60,849 bases of DNA from NCBI GenBank assembly GCA_016286165.1, contig JAEESE010000019.1, positions 1 to 60,849 on the forward strand. Reading direction: 5' to 3'. A program made the translations under genes and the position numbers. Positions 15,980 to 24,588 of this stretch are shown here, in pieces. The notes below the pieces were generated by a model that was not told where the DNA came from, did not search any database, and saw nothing but the letters and a program-made list of their open reading frames with translations. How positions within the stretch are numbered: the stretch's first letter is position 1; each line of letters begins with the position of its first letter. The DNA comes from Bacteroidaceae bacterium. GTDB taxonomy: Bacteria > Bacteroidota > Bacteroidia > Bacteroidales > Bacteroidaceae.

Positions 15980-17491
15980 TTACTCCATTTCAAATCCAAT
16001 ACTTCCCAACTGCTTCCTAATCTCCTCCTCCAAGCGGTGGCTCTCGGCGAAGAGGCTGCTGAGTTCGGAGGTGAGGCGCTGCATTTTCTCGGCGAATGGC
16101 TCGCCGTCCTCCTCCTGCTCTGCGATACCGACGTAGCGACCCGGCGTGAGGATAAAGTCCTGCGCGGCGATGTCTTCAATGGAACGGACAGCGCAGAAGC
16201 CTTTCTCGTCCTCAAGCGTCCCGGCACGGAACTGGTCGAAGGTTGAGGCTATCTTCAGGATGTCGGCCTCGTTGAGCTCACGCACGGCGCGCGTCACCAT
16301 TTCGCCCATATTCCTTGCGTCGATGAAGAGCGTCTTGCCAGTCTGCGCCTTGTCGCGCGAGAGGAACCACAGCGACACGGGAATGCCCGTGGAGTAGAAA
16401 AGCTGCGATGGCAGCGCTACGATGCCTTCCACCAAGTCGGCTTCTACGATGCGCTGACGTATCTGCCCTTCGCCGCCCGTCTGCGACGACAGCGCGCCGT
16501 TAGCCAACACGAGGCCGATGCGACCTATGGGCGAGAGGTGGTGAATCATGTGCTGCATCCAAGCGAAGTTGGCGTTGCCCGCTGGCGGCAGACCGAATGC
16601 CCACCGCTTGTCTTGCTGCAGCTTGTCGGCGCCCCAGTCGCTGAGGTTGAACGGCGGATTCGCCATCACGAAGTCGGCCTTCAAGAGGGGGTGCTGGTCG
16701 TCGAAGAACGTGTCGGCATACGACGTGCCCAGGTTGGCTTCCAAACCGCGGATGGCCACGTTCATGCGCGCCATCTTCCACGTCGTGGAGTTCAGCTCCT
16801 GACCGTAGATGCTAATGCCCGTGAGCGATTTCTGATGGTTCTGAAGGAACTTGGCGCTCTGCACAAACATGCCGCCGCTGCCGCAGCAAGGATCATAGAC
16901 GCGGCCTTCGTAGGGCTGAATCACCTCCACGATGGTTCTTACGATGCAGCTCGGCGTGTAGAACTCGCCGGCGTTCTTGCCCTCCTGAGAGGCGAACTTC
17001 TGCAGGCAGTATTCATAGACGCGGCCCAGCAAGTCTTTCTCGTCGCCCGAAGCCAGCATCTTGATATTCGAGAACAGGTCCACTACGTCGCCCAATCGCC
17101 GCTTGTCCAGCTCAGGACGCGCGTAATTGCCGGGCAGCACGCCCTTTAGGCTCAGGTTCTCGTCCTCTATGGCATCCAGCGCGCTGTCGATGACCTTGCC
17201 TATCTCGGGCGTATGCGCCGCCTCGCTGATGACGCTCCAGCGCGCCTTCTGCGGCACGAAGAAGATGCTTTCGGCAGCGTATTCGTCCTTATCCTCGGGG
17301 TCGGCATATTTGTCGGCCGATAACTCCGCGAACTTAGCCTCGAAGCGGTCGCTGATGAACTTCAGGAAAATCAAGCCAAGCACTACGCTCTTGTACTCGG
17401 CTGCATCAAGGTTGCCGCGCAGTTTATCCGCAGCACGCCAAATAGTCTCCTCAAAACCTATCGATGTCGTATTAGTCTGTTTCTTCGCCAT
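15980..17491 (-). CDS. hsdM: type I restriction-modification N6-adenine methyltransferase subunit
   Basis: 503 residues. The helical HsdM N-domain (ETIWRAADKLRGNLDAAEYK, VVLGLIFLKFISDRF) precedes the methylase core with motif I VYDPCCGSGGMFV (~200, SAM binding) and motif IV NPPFNLSDW (~277, catalysis). GEFYTPSCIVRTIVEVIQP is the usual approach to motif I. It methylates adenine in the host's sites and is part of the restriction complex. It is the first complete gene of the operon; a promoter-like TATCTTTG at 17852-17859 lies upstream of the broken lipoprotein. Confidence 0.96.
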   Translation of the reverse strand: MAKKQTNTTSIGFEETIWRAADKLRGNLDAAEYKSVVLGLIFLKFISDRFEAKFAELSADKYADPEDKDEYAAESIFFVPQKARWSVISEAAHTPEIGKVIDSALDAIEDENLSLKGVLPGNYARPELDKRRLGDVVDLFSNIKMLASGDEKDLLGRVYEYCLQKFASQEGKNAGEFYTPSCIVRTIVEVIQPYEGRVYDPCCGSGGMFVQSAKFLQNHQKSLTGISIYGQELNSTTWKMARMNVAIRGLEANLGTSYADTFFDDQHPLLKADFVMANPPFNLSDWGADKLQQDKRWAFGLPPAGNANFAWMQHMIHHLSPIGRIGLVLANGALSSQTGGEGQIRQRIVEADLVEGIVALPSQLFYSTGIPVSLWFLSRDKAQTGKTLFIDARNMGEMVTRAVRELNEADILKIASTFDQFRAGTLEDEKGFCAVRSIEDIAAQDFILTPGRYVGIAEQEEDGEPFAEKMQRLTSELSSLFAESHRLEEEIRKQLGSIGFEME

Positions 17492-17521
17492 AATTGAATA
17501 TTATATTATGGTAATCAATTA

Positions 17522-17737
17522 TCAGAAGTCGTGTTCGTCGATGCCGTCCCAGTCCGTTTCGGCATGCAATATAAGTCCAAGCCGCACGCTGTCCTCGTGA
17601 GTCAGTGCGCGTGTATTGGCAGAGGTCGAGGGAGTGCGCGGCTCATCATCGTCGCAGCCGACAAGGGCGGGCGCGGCGAAGAGCGAGAAGAATAAGACTA
17701 AAACGAAGGGAACGAGCGCGTTACGCCTGTGCGTCAG
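17522..17737 (-). pseudogene. small lipoprotein reading frame without a normal start codon
   Basis: Seventy-one codons read LTHRRNALVPFVLVLFFSLF, then APALVGCDDDEP and a short soluble part ending DWDGIDEHDF. The first part is a good lipoprotein signal with lipobox LVGC. No ATG, GTG or TTG precedes it before the upstream TAA; only a CTG at 17737 is suitable. An ATG at 17817 opens a different frame that would join this one if a run of seven G (minus strand, at 17775-17781) had eight. It is either a decayed gene, a CTG-started gene or a phase-variable one. It lies 30 bp ahead of hsdM. Confidence 0.4.
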
Positions 17738-17851
17738 CGCGCAATGATTGCTGGATGAAGAGGGCTCAAAATCACCCCCCCAATAGCTAAATACTTAATA
17801 TTCAATCGAATACGCATATTGAGGGAATGAGGTTAATTAGTTTTTCCGCCA

Positions 17852-17859
17852 CAAAGATA
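17852..17859 (-). promoter_or_regulatory. probable -7 box for the hsd operon
   Basis: TATCTTTG on the minus strand fits TAnnTTTG. A TTG at 17877-17875 is only 15 bases upstream, shorter than the usual ~20, so strength is uncertain. Transcription would start near 17845 and run through the lipoprotein frame into hsdM. Confidence 0.45.
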
Positions 17860-17965
17860 GTGATTATTTTGTTTCAACACTAAAAAAAGAGGAAAAAGAA
17901 TAGGGAATAAATGTTTAAAGGAAGATTGAGTCATTCATGATTGTTTTTCATTGATAAGTTTAAGA

Positions 17966-17999
17966 AGAAAGGGCTGCGCTGTGAAGCGCGGCCCTTTCT
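17966..17999 (-). terminator. strong hairpin downstream of the SIMPL gene
   Basis: AGAAAGGGCTGCGCT (17966-17980) pairs with AGCGCGGCCCTTTCT (17985-17999) around a GTGA loop, with one G-T pair. It lies 83 bases after the SIMPL protein stop on the minus strand and is followed on that strand by a T-rich stretch. A small GCCCCGTTGGGGC palindrome lies at ~18013-18025. Confidence 0.65.
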
Positions 18000-18081
18000 G
18001 TGTTATGCTGCTGCCCCGTTGGGGCGTTGGTGTCAAATTGTATATTGTTTCCTTTTCTTTCGCTCCTTCTTCTGTACTGTT

Positions 18082-18786
18082 TTAGTTCTTGAGCGAGTAG
18101 GTGATGGTTGTGACGACGCGGACTTTCTTAATCCAGGGAGTGTTGGAGTCGCGGTCGTCGATAGAGAACTGACCTTGGTCGGCGCTGATGATTTTGTTGA
18201 GGCGCGAATGTGAGTTCTCGGCAAACTGCTCGGCTGTCTTCTCGGCATTGGCAATGGCCTCCTGCATCATCTTGGGCTTCATCTCGCGGAAAGCTACGAA
18301 CTCGTATTTCACGGGGTTCTCATAGCCGCCGTCGACAATGGCGACGCCCTCCTTGAGCAGATCGCCCTGACGCGCCATGATGCCGCGCACCTTGGCGACG
18401 TCCTTGGAGGTGACGGTGATGACGGAGGTGACGATGTAGCGGTAGCGCATGTTGTGGTCGGCATATTCACGCGCTCCGAGGTCGACGACCGACGGGGCGT
18501 TCTCGGTGAGCTCGTCGGCCTGGATACCGCCCGCGGTGAGGAAGGTCTTGATCTTGGCCTGGGTGGCACCGATGCGGTCGTAGAGGCCGGGGAGGTCGTT
18601 GCCCACTTCCTTGGAGACGATGGGCCAGGTGACTTTGTCGGCCGGCACTTCCTGTTCGGCAAGGCCTTTGACGCTGACTCGACGGTCTTTGTCGACGAAA
18701 TCGTCGATGCCTGCCTTGACGAACCAGCCGAGGACACAGATGCCTGCAGCGATGATGGCTGCGGAAAGGATTTCCTTGTGTTGCAT
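18082..18786 (-). CDS. SIMPL-domain (DUF541) periplasmic or membrane-anchored protein
   Basis: 234 residues. The N-terminal helix (ILSAAIIAAGICVLGWFV) is an uncleaved anchor or signal. From ~38 the SIMPL pattern appears: RRVSVKGLAEQEVPADKVTW, SKEVGNDLPGLYDRI, and near the end VRVVTTITYSL. Proteins of this family form oligomers at the cell surface or periplasm and are linked to stress tolerance; the biochemical role is not settled. It starts 21 bases after the stop of the preceding periplasmic gene on the same strand, so the two may be co-transcribed. Confidence 0.85.
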   Translation of the reverse strand: MQHKEILSAAIIAAGICVLGWFVKAGIDDFVDKDRRVSVKGLAEQEVPADKVTWPIVSKEVGNDLPGLYDRIGATQAKIKTFLTAGGIQADELTENAPSVVDLGAREYADHNMRYRYIVTSVITVTSKDVAKVRGIMARQGDLLKEGVAIVDGGYENPVKYEFVAFREMKPKMMQEAIANAEKTAEQFAENSHSRLNKIISADQGQFSIDDRDSNTPWIKKVRVVTTITYSLKN

Positions 18787-18807
18787 GGTTGAATGTTTTT
18801 TAAATTG

Positions 18808-19392
18808 TTATTTGATTCGGGTTAGCTTGAATTTCGTTTTCTTGTCCATCTGGCCCGACAGGTACTTGCCGTCGGGCGAGAGGGTGAGGGTGTCGGTCTC
18901 TTCGCCATCGTTTATAATCACGAGATTGTCTTTGACCACGTACTTGGCTTTCTCTGTTGATGGCGCCACGGCAAGGGCCGCTTGCATGGCCTTGCGCTTG
19001 GCCCAGCCCACTCCGGCAGCTTTGAGGACATCGTCGCTTACGCTCGTGTCCATTTTCATTACCAGCTCGCGGTCGGACTTGAACGTGACAGTGACCTCTG
19101 TCTTCATGCCTTTAGTCAACGCTTCCATGAGTTTCATGCCCTCGTCCACCTTCTTGTCGACCTCTTTCTTCTCTTCGGCAGTGAGCTTGCGCCCTTTCTC
19201 CTTCTCGGCCTTGGCCGCGGCATCTTGCTTTGCTTTGCCGAGTTCTTTGCTTGCATTTTTCATCACTCTGTTGATCTCGTCGGCCATGATATTGGGGTTG
19301 TGGTAAACACGACCAGAGAGGTTGACCTGGGCGTGGAGGCTCAGAGCCAGGGCAAAAGCTGCAAACGCAGCAACGAGTCGTTTCGTAGTCAT
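18808..19392 (-). CDS. secreted hypothetical protein with charged helix and beta C-domain
   Basis: 194 residues from the ATG at 19392 (MTTKRLVAAFAAFALALS, signal ending LHAQ). A longer frame upstream has no coding character. Residues ~45-80 form a Lys/Glu-rich helix (KAEKEKGRKLTAEEKKEVDK). Residues ~95-194 look like an all-beta, lipocalin-like unit: TEVTVTFKSDRELVMKMD, LVIINDGEETDTLTLSPDGK, KTKFKLTRIK. Such C-terminal patterns occur in small Bacteroidales periplasmic proteins without known function. It lies between nagB/PIG-L and the SIMPL gene, all on the minus strand. Confidence 0.65.
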   Translation of the reverse strand: MTTKRLVAAFAAFALALSLHAQVNLSGRVYHNPNIMADEINRVMKNASKELGKAKQDAAAKAEKEKGRKLTAEEKKEVDKKVDEGMKLMEALTKGMKTEVTVTFKSDRELVMKMDTSVSDDVLKAAGVGWAKRKAMQAALAVAPSTEKAKYVVKDNLVIINDGEETDTLTLSPDGKYLSGQMDKKTKFKLTRIK

Positions 19393-19471
19393 TGTCTGTC
19401 GTGTGTATGTTGATAATATTAATGCTGGCAACGCCTGCTGAGGCGATGCCAGCACCTCAGGGGATGATGTG

Positions 19472-21463
19472 TTAGAGGGGATGATACTGCACGAAGGCTT
19501 CCATGGCCTCGTAGGCAGCCAGACCGAGGCTGTTGTAGAGCTCGGCGGTGGCGTGGTTGCGGTCCTCGGCACGCTGCCAGAACAGGCGCTCGTCGTTGCC
19601 CAGGAAGGGTGCGGACTCCATCTGGCTGGCATGCTTGAGAATGGCGTTGCGCTTGGTGCGGAGCTCCTCGGGGCTGATGGGCACAGCCATCTCGATGTGC
19701 TCAATCTCCCACTCTGCCCATGCTCCGCGGTACATCCAGATGCGGCAGTTCTTGAGCCACTCTGCACCGGCTTCCTTCTCGATATCGATGGCTGCCAGCA
19801 CAGCATCGGTGCATACACGGTGTGTGCCGTGGGGGTCGGCGAGGTCGCCTGCGACGAAGATCTGATGGGGCTTCACCTCGCGCAGCAGGGCGAGTACTAT
19901 CTCGATATCGGCCTCGGAGATGGGGTTCTTCTGTATCTTGCCCGTCTCGTAGAACGGCAGGTTGAGGAAGTGAACGCGCTCGAGGGGTATGCCGCTGTAC
20001 ATCGACGCCATGCGTGCCTCGCCGCGACGGATAAGGCCTTTGACCTCGAGGATATCGCGTGTGTCGAAGTCCTCGGGTTTCTTCTTGTTGATGAAGTCGA
20101 TGAACTCCTTGTAGCGGGCGTTGATGACTTCGTTCTTACCCTCGTCGAAGAGCTCGTTGAAGCCGTTGATGAAGTGCATGAAACGGAACACCTCCTCGTC
20201 GCCGACGGCGATATTACCGCTGGTCTCGTAGGCTACGTGTACCTCGTGCTTCTGCTTGACCAGACGCTGGAGGGTGCCGCCCATGGAGATGACGTCGTCG
20301 TCGGGGTGCGGCGAGAAGATGATGATGCGCTTCTGCGCCGGCTTGGCACGCTCGGGACGGTTGCTGTCGTCGGCATTGGGCTTACCGCCGGGCCAACCGG
20401 TGATGGTGTGCTGGAGGTCGTTGAAGATCTTGATATTGACATCGTAGGCGGAGCCGTAGATGGCGAGCAGTTCGCCCAGGCCGTGCTCGTTGTAGTCCTT
20501 GTTGGTGAGCTTGAGGATGGGCTTGCCTGTCTTCTGGCAGAGCCATACGATGGCTGAGCGTATGAGTTTGTCGTCCCAGTCGCATGAGGTGACGAGCCAT
20601 GGGCGACGTATGCGTGTGAGGTTGGCAGCCGACGAGAGGTCGAGGACAACCTGCACGTTGTTGTGCATCTGCAGGAAGGTGGCGCTTTGAGCATCGGTCA
20701 TCTCGCCTTCGACGGCATTCTTGATGACCTCGGCTTTCTCATCGCCCCATGCCAGCAGGAAGATTTTCTTGGCCTTGCGGATAGTGGAGATGCCCATGGT
20801 GATGGCGCATACGGGAACATTCTGCTCGGAGCCGAACACCTTGACGGCCTCGACGCGGCTGGTGGCATCGAGCAGCACCAGGCGTGTGTGGCTGTTGCGC
20901 TGGGAGCCGGTGACGTTCATGGCGATATTGCCCATGCGTCCTATGCCGAGCAGTGCGATGTCGATGCCGCCCATCTGCTCGATCATCTTCTCGTAGGCCT
21001 GGCAGTGCTCGTTGACGCGCTCCTGCGGCGTGGTGCCGTCGAGCGGATAGATGTTCTGCGAGGGAATGTCCACGCGGTCGAAGAACTGATCCTTGAGGAT
21101 CTTGAGGTTGGACTGGATGCTGTCGGTGGGCAGGGGGTAGTACTCATAGGTCACGAAGACGACGACATTGGAGAAGCTGAGTCCTTCCTGCTCGTGCATA
21201 CGCACCAGATGATTGAACACTTCGGTCAGCGTGGCGCCGCCGGAGAATGCCATGATACATGCGCGAATCTCGCGCTGACGCTGACGGATAGTGGCTGCAA
21301 TCTTCAGCGCCACATCGGCAGCCCCCTCCTCGGCTGTGGCATAGATGTCGGTAGGCAGTTTTTCGAAACGAGTGAGCACCGAACGTTCGATATTGCCGTC
21401 GGGGCGGTAGTAGCGCGGTGATACGCGGTCAAGGGTGATTTGGGAACTAAGATTTGTCTTCAT
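19472..21463 (-). CDS. NagB-like / PIG-L deacetylase fusion; NagB domain lacks catalytic residues
   Basis: 663 residues, the usual length of this Bacteroidales two-domain family. Residues ~40-300 follow the glucosamine-6-phosphate deaminase fold (MAFSGGATLTEVFNHLVR). However, the NagB motif NMDEYVGL is here VTYEYYPL, and GxGxDGHIAFNEP is here GIGRMGNIAMNVTG. The Asp base and the His of the catalytic pair are therefore replaced by Tyr and Asn. Residues ~385-640 are a PIG-L zinc deacetylase with an intact FSPHPDDDVISMGG and DPHGTHR. I infer that the N-domain binds a sugar phosphate without deaminating it, and that hydrolysis of an N-acetyl group by the second domain is the remaining activity. 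A 48-bp direct repeat lies just upstream of the start. Confidence 0.85.
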   Translation of the reverse strand: MKTNLSSQITLDRVSPRYYRPDGNIERSVLTRFEKLPTDIYATAEEGAADVALKIAATIRQRQREIRACIMAFSGGATLTEVFNHLVRMHEQEGLSFSNVVVFVTYEYYPLPTDSIQSNLKILKDQFFDRVDIPSQNIYPLDGTTPQERVNEHCQAYEKMIEQMGGIDIALLGIGRMGNIAMNVTGSQRNSHTRLVLLDATSRVEAVKVFGSEQNVPVCAITMGISTIRKAKKIFLLAWGDEKAEVIKNAVEGEMTDAQSATFLQMHNNVQVVLDLSSAANLTRIRRPWLVTSCDWDDKLIRSAIVWLCQKTGKPILKLTNKDYNEHGLGELLAIYGSAYDVNIKIFNDLQHTITGWPGGKPNADDSNRPERAKPAQKRIIIFSPHPDDDVISMGGTLQRLVKQKHEVHVAYETSGNIAVGDEEVFRFMHFINGFNELFDEGKNEVINARYKEFIDFINKKKPEDFDTRDILEVKGLIRRGEARMASMYSGIPLERVHFLNLPFYETGKIQKNPISEADIEIVLALLREVKPHQIFVAGDLADPHGTHRVCTDAVLAAIDIEKEAGAEWLKNCRIWMYRGAWAEWEIEHIEMAVPISPEELRTKRNAILKHASQMESAPFLGNDERLFWQRAEDRNHATAELYNSLGLAAYEAMEAFVQYHPL

Positions 21464-21464
21464 A

Positions 21465-21626
21465 GGACTCTCCCCCAGCCCCTCCCTCAGCGAGGGAGGG
21501 GCGTAGGTACATTTGTTAGTAGTTATTAATTTTTGATGATTTTTGCGGGCTGTTATAAAATGTCAGAGGGTTAAGTCTGGACTCTCCCCCAGCCCCTCCC
21601 TCAGCGAGGGAGGGGCGCAGGTACAT
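21465..21626. repeat. 48-bp direct repeat of a GC-rich palindrome
   Basis: GGACTCTCCCCCAGCCCCTC... at 21465-21512 is repeated at 21579-21626 with two changes; each copy has the palindrome CCTCCCTCAGCGAGGGAGG. Both are in the spacer between the DUF559 gene and the NagB/PIG-L start, so they would be in the latter's leader. A shorter relative is at 22048-22080. Confidence 0.8.
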
Positions 21627-21654
21627 ATGCTCGTTGGTTAGAATTAGTCTTTTT

Positions 21655-22020
21655 TTAGTTTGAAAGGGATTCTTTTATTTGAAGATAAATCTGTGGAGCG
21701 TGGTGGACAACTTGGTCGTTGGTAAAACGTAGGACAGTATATCCATTACGTTCCAGAAAGTCTTGCCGGGCTTTGTCGGCGGCCTGTTGTTCAGGGTTGT
21801 TGTGATAATCTCCGTCGACCTCTATGATTAATGCCTTTTCATAGGCAAAGAAATCAACGATATAATTGGCAATAATATGCTGACGAAGAAACTTTACACC
21901 ACAAGGCCGCTGTCGCAGATAGTTCCATAAGACCTTCTCGGCAGGCGTCTGCTGTGTGCGAAGTGCCCTGGCGCGCTTGCGCAGTTCATTATAGTTGTGA
22001 GGGTTTGCGCTTTGCAGCAT
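21655..22020 (-). CDS. DUF559 endonuclease-like protein
   Basis: 121 residues. The family pattern is complete: RARALRTQQTPAEKVLWNYL at the start, GVKFLRQHIIANYIVDFF, then LIIEVDGDYHN and GYTVLRFTNDQV. The D (VDFF) and E-x-D (IEVDG) fit the Vsr/PD-(D/E)XK-type catalytic core. These small proteins are common in Bacteroidetes; cellular function is unknown. It is flanked by GC-rich palindromes on both sides (21579-21626 and 22048-22080), hinting that it came in with, or is hemmed by, repeat elements. Confidence 0.85.
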   Translation of the reverse strand: MLQSANPHNYNELRKRARALRTQQTPAEKVLWNYLRQRPCGVKFLRQHIIANYIVDFFAYEKALIIEVDGDYHNNPEQQAADKARQDFLERNGYTVLRFTNDQVVHHAPQIYLQIKESLSN

Positions 22021-22082
22021 TTATCTTTTATTCAGCAAGTATATACGCCCCTCCCTCAGAAGGGAGGGGTTGGGGGTGGGTC

Positions 22083-22601
22083 TTAGAAGGTGATACCTAC
22101 GCCCAGCTTCAGGCCTACCGTGCTGGCATCGGAGAAGTCGTTGAGCGACATCTGATAGTAGACGGCAGGTTCGAGCGTGATGTATTGGTTGACGAAGAAG
22201 GCATAGCCTATCTCGGGCGTGAGGTAGAAGTTGTCGAACGACTGTTCGTGGTGCGCAAACTGAGCAGCCAGGCCGAGGTAGATACCGTTCTGCTCGATGT
22301 AGTAGCGACCGCCGACGCCGAGGAGAACCTCGTCCTGATGTATCTTGCGACCTATCTTGACCAGACGGTCGTACATCAGACGCTTGTGGTTGTACTCGCC
22401 TTGAACATAGAACATCCAGTCGTCGGCAACGAAGACACCTGCCAAGGCACCTATGTTGAGGCGCATCTTGTCGTTCTTGCTGTACGAGAGGCTGAGGCTG
22501 CTCGTGGAGAGATTAAAGTACTTTTTACCCGCTTCGAACTGAGCATTGGCCGACATGGCCACGAGGGCGAACAATGCGCCCAAGAGAATTTTCTTAAACA
22601 T
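22083..22601 (-). CDS. outer-membrane beta-barrel protein
   Basis: 172 residues. The signal peptide MFKKILLGALFALVAMSANA is followed by alternating amphipathic strands, several ending in aromatic residues (YFNLSTSSLSLSYS, WMFYVQGEYNHKRL, NGIYLGLAAQFAH), and the chain ends in GLKLGVGITF with a terminal Phe as expected for barrel insertion. An eight-strand OmpW/OmpX-like porin fold is likely. A promoter at 22652-22681 precedes it. The substrate is unknown. Confidence 0.8.
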   Translation of the reverse strand: MFKKILLGALFALVAMSANAQFEAGKKYFNLSTSSLSLSYSKNDKMRLNIGALAGVFVADDWMFYVQGEYNHKRLMYDRLVKIGRKIHQDEVLLGVGGRYYIEQNGIYLGLAAQFAHHEQSFDNFYLTPEIGYAFFVNQYITLEPAVYYQMSLNDFSDASTVGLKLGVGITF

Positions 22602-22651
22602 AAATGTACTCCTTAATGTTTTGGTGATAAAATGGTGGTTAAATATTTGTG

Positions 22652-22681
22652 CAAAAATACATGAAAAGGTTGGCGGGACAA
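22652..22681 (-). promoter_or_regulatory. promoter of the outer-membrane barrel gene
   Basis: Minus-strand TATTTTTG (22659-22652) and TTG (22681-22679) are 19 bases apart, matching the Bacteroidetes -7/-33 pattern. The start codon at 22601 is ~45 bases downstream of the expected start site. Confidence 0.65.
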
Positions 22682-22765
22682 AGGTTTAAGGTAAGTTTTA
22701 GGTTTATTTAACGCTATACCGCATACCTTTTTGGCCTTTCGCGTTGTTTTTCGCGAAAAAGATAG

Positions 22766-22794
22766 TTGGTTTTGGTGATTTTGTCTTATCTTTG
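22766..22794 (+). promoter_or_regulatory. promoter of the GH10-like hydrolase gene
   Basis: TATCTTTG at 22787-22794 with TTG at 22766-22768 (18-base spacer). It lies 25 bases before the chosen ATG at 22819 and shows that the longer frame from 22744 cannot be the start. Confidence 0.65.
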
Positions 22795-22818
22795 CACTCG
22801 AAATCAGTTTTTGTAAGA

Positions 22819-24291
22819 ATGAGAAACATCAAACATCTTTTGGCGTTGGCTTTCGTTGTGGTTAACGCCGTGAGCATGTGGGCGCAACCCGTTCACATGC
22901 CTAAACGTGAATTTCGTGGAGCCTGGATTCAGGCCGTAAACGGACAGTGGCAAGGAATAGGGCGCGACGCCATGCAGGCGGAACTCACGCGTGAGTTGAA
23001 CGCCCTGCAGGCATGCGGCATCAATGCCATTCTCTTCCAATGCCGCGTCGAGGGCGACGCCCTCTATGCCAGCAGCCTCGAGCCCTGGAGCCGCTACCTC
23101 ACCGGGCAGCAGGGCACGCCGCCCCAGCCCTACTGGGATCCGCTGGAGTGGATGGTGCAGCAATGTCATGCCCGCGGCATGGAGCTGCACGCCTGGATAA
23201 ACCCCTACCGCGCCAAGACCAAGGGCACACAGGCCCTGGCCACCACTCACTATGCCGTGCAACATCCCGAGCGTTGTTTCTCATACGACGGTCTGATGAT
23301 CTTCGACCCCGCACTGCCCGAGAATCGCAAATTCATCTGCGATGTAGCCCAGGACATAGTGGCACGCTACGATGTTGACGGCTTCCATATCGATGATTAT
23401 TTCTACCCCTATCCGGTGGCAGGAGTGCCCATCCCCGACGACCAGAGCTACGCCGTGTACGGTCAGGGGCGCGACCGCGGCGACTGGCGTCGCGACAACG
23501 TGAATAAGTTCATCCACGAGCTGCACGATGCCATACGCAAGGTGAAGCCGTGGGTGAAGTTCGGCGTGTCGCCCTTCGGCATCTATCGCAACCAGAGGTC
23601 GTGGCCCGAAGGCTCGCGCACCAACGGCATGCAGAACTACGACGACCTCTATGCCGACGTGCTGCTGTGGTTGGACAAAGGCTGGGTGGACTACAATATC
23701 CCGCAGATCTATTGGGAGATAGGCAACCGCGCCGCCGACTATCACGAGCTCATCAACTGGTGGAGCACACATGCACACGCGCGACCATTATATATTGGTC
23801 AGGACGTAGACCGCACCGTAGCCCATGGAGATATGGCCCGTAAGATGGCTCTGCAGACGGGACTGCCGGGCATCAACGGCTCGTGCCAATGGTATGCCCG
23901 CGCCGTGGCGGACGATAAAGGCGGTTATGCCACGGCTTTGCGAACCCAGTACCACCGCGTGCCTGCCTTGCAGCCTGCCATGCCGTGGATAGACAAGAAA
24001 GCGCCCGGCAAAGTGCGCAAGACGAAGATCGTGGCGATGGACGAAGGACCGGTGCTGTTCTGGACAGCACCCAAGGGGCGCAAGGAGATGGATAAGGCCA
24101 AGGCCTACGCCGTATACCGCTTCGCCCACGGCGAGCACATCGACATCAGCCGGCCTACTCACCTCGTAGCCATAACCCAGAACACCTTCTATGCCATCCC
24201 AGCCGGCGATATAGGGCAGAAGTGCACTTACGTAGTCACGGCCCTCGACCGCATGCAGAATGAGTCGAAGGTAAAGAAGGTGAAATTGTAA
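22819..24291 (+). CDS. secreted glycosyl-hydrolase-like (GHL10 / DUF187) family protein
   Basis: 490 residues. A signal peptide (MRNIKHLLALAFVVVNAV...WAQ) is followed by a TIM-barrel domain of the DUF187/GHL10 type: KREFRGAWIQAVNGQWQG, NAILFQCRVEGDALY, MELHAWINPYRAKT, VDGFHIDDYFYPYP (DGxHxDD is the family's active-site region), VSPFGIYRNQ and VDYNIPQIYWEIG. The last ~90 residues are a fibronectin-III-like domain (DEGPVLFWTAPKG to YVVTALDRMQNES). Relatives are thought to act on cell-wall or envelope glycans; precise substrate is not known. Confidence 0.85.
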   Translation: MRNIKHLLALAFVVVNAVSMWAQPVHMPKREFRGAWIQAVNGQWQGIGRDAMQAELTRELNALQACGINAILFQCRVEGDALYASSLEPWSRYLTGQQGTPPQPYWDPLEWMVQQCHARGMELHAWINPYRAKTKGTQALATTHYAVQHPERCFSYDGLMIFDPALPENRKFICDVAQDIVARYDVDGFHIDDYFYPYPVAGVPIPDDQSYAVYGQGRDRGDWRRDNVNKFIHELHDAIRKVKPWVKFGVSPFGIYRNQRSWPEGSRTNGMQNYDDLYADVLLWLDKGWVDYNIPQIYWEIGNRAADYHELINWWSTHAHARPLYIGQDVDRTVAHGDMARKMALQTGLPGINGSCQWYARAVADDKGGYATALRTQYHRVPALQPAMPWIDKKAPGKVRKTKIVAMDEGPVLFWTAPKGRKEMDKAKAYAVYRFAHGEHIDISRPTHLVAITQNTFYAIPAGDIGQKCTYVVTALDRMQNESKVKKVKL

Positions 24292-24588
24292 ATTAAGGAG
24301 TTAAGGAGTTAAAGGAGTTAAGGAGTTAAGGAGTTAAAGAAGTTAAGGAGTTAAAGGAGTTAAAGACGATACCATCAAGAAGAGTTGACTGCTTAACTTC
24401 TTTAACTTTCAAAAAAAAACAATAATTTCCAAAAAACAACAACTTCCCCAAAACAAATCTTCCCCAAAAATCCCAACGCCTAGACATTCGTCTTAACTCC
24501 TTTAACTCCTTTAACTTCTTTAACTCCCCCAAAATAACAACTCCCCAAAAATAACAACTCCCCAAAAATATTCCCCCCAAAAAAATAA
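24292..24588. repeat. low-complexity spacer of GTTAAGGAG and CCCCAAAAA words
   Basis: The gap between the GHL10 gene and uvrA contains ~6 tandem GAGTTAAGG/GAGTTAAAG units (24295-24365), their inverted counterparts (24485-24525) and repeated CCCCAAAAATAACAACT words (24530-24580). The two arms could pair into a long hairpin. No gene is visible. Confidence 0.75.

Noticed and set aside
15976..16227. Upstream extension of hsdS by 84 codons
   Set aside because: It overlaps the end of hsdM out of frame, is Arg/Ser-rich, and the ATG at 15975 fits the HsdS N-terminus and operon spacing.
17605..17790. 61-codon plus-strand frame upstream of hsdM
   Set aside because: Antisense of the lipoprotein frame, which has a proper signal and lipobox.
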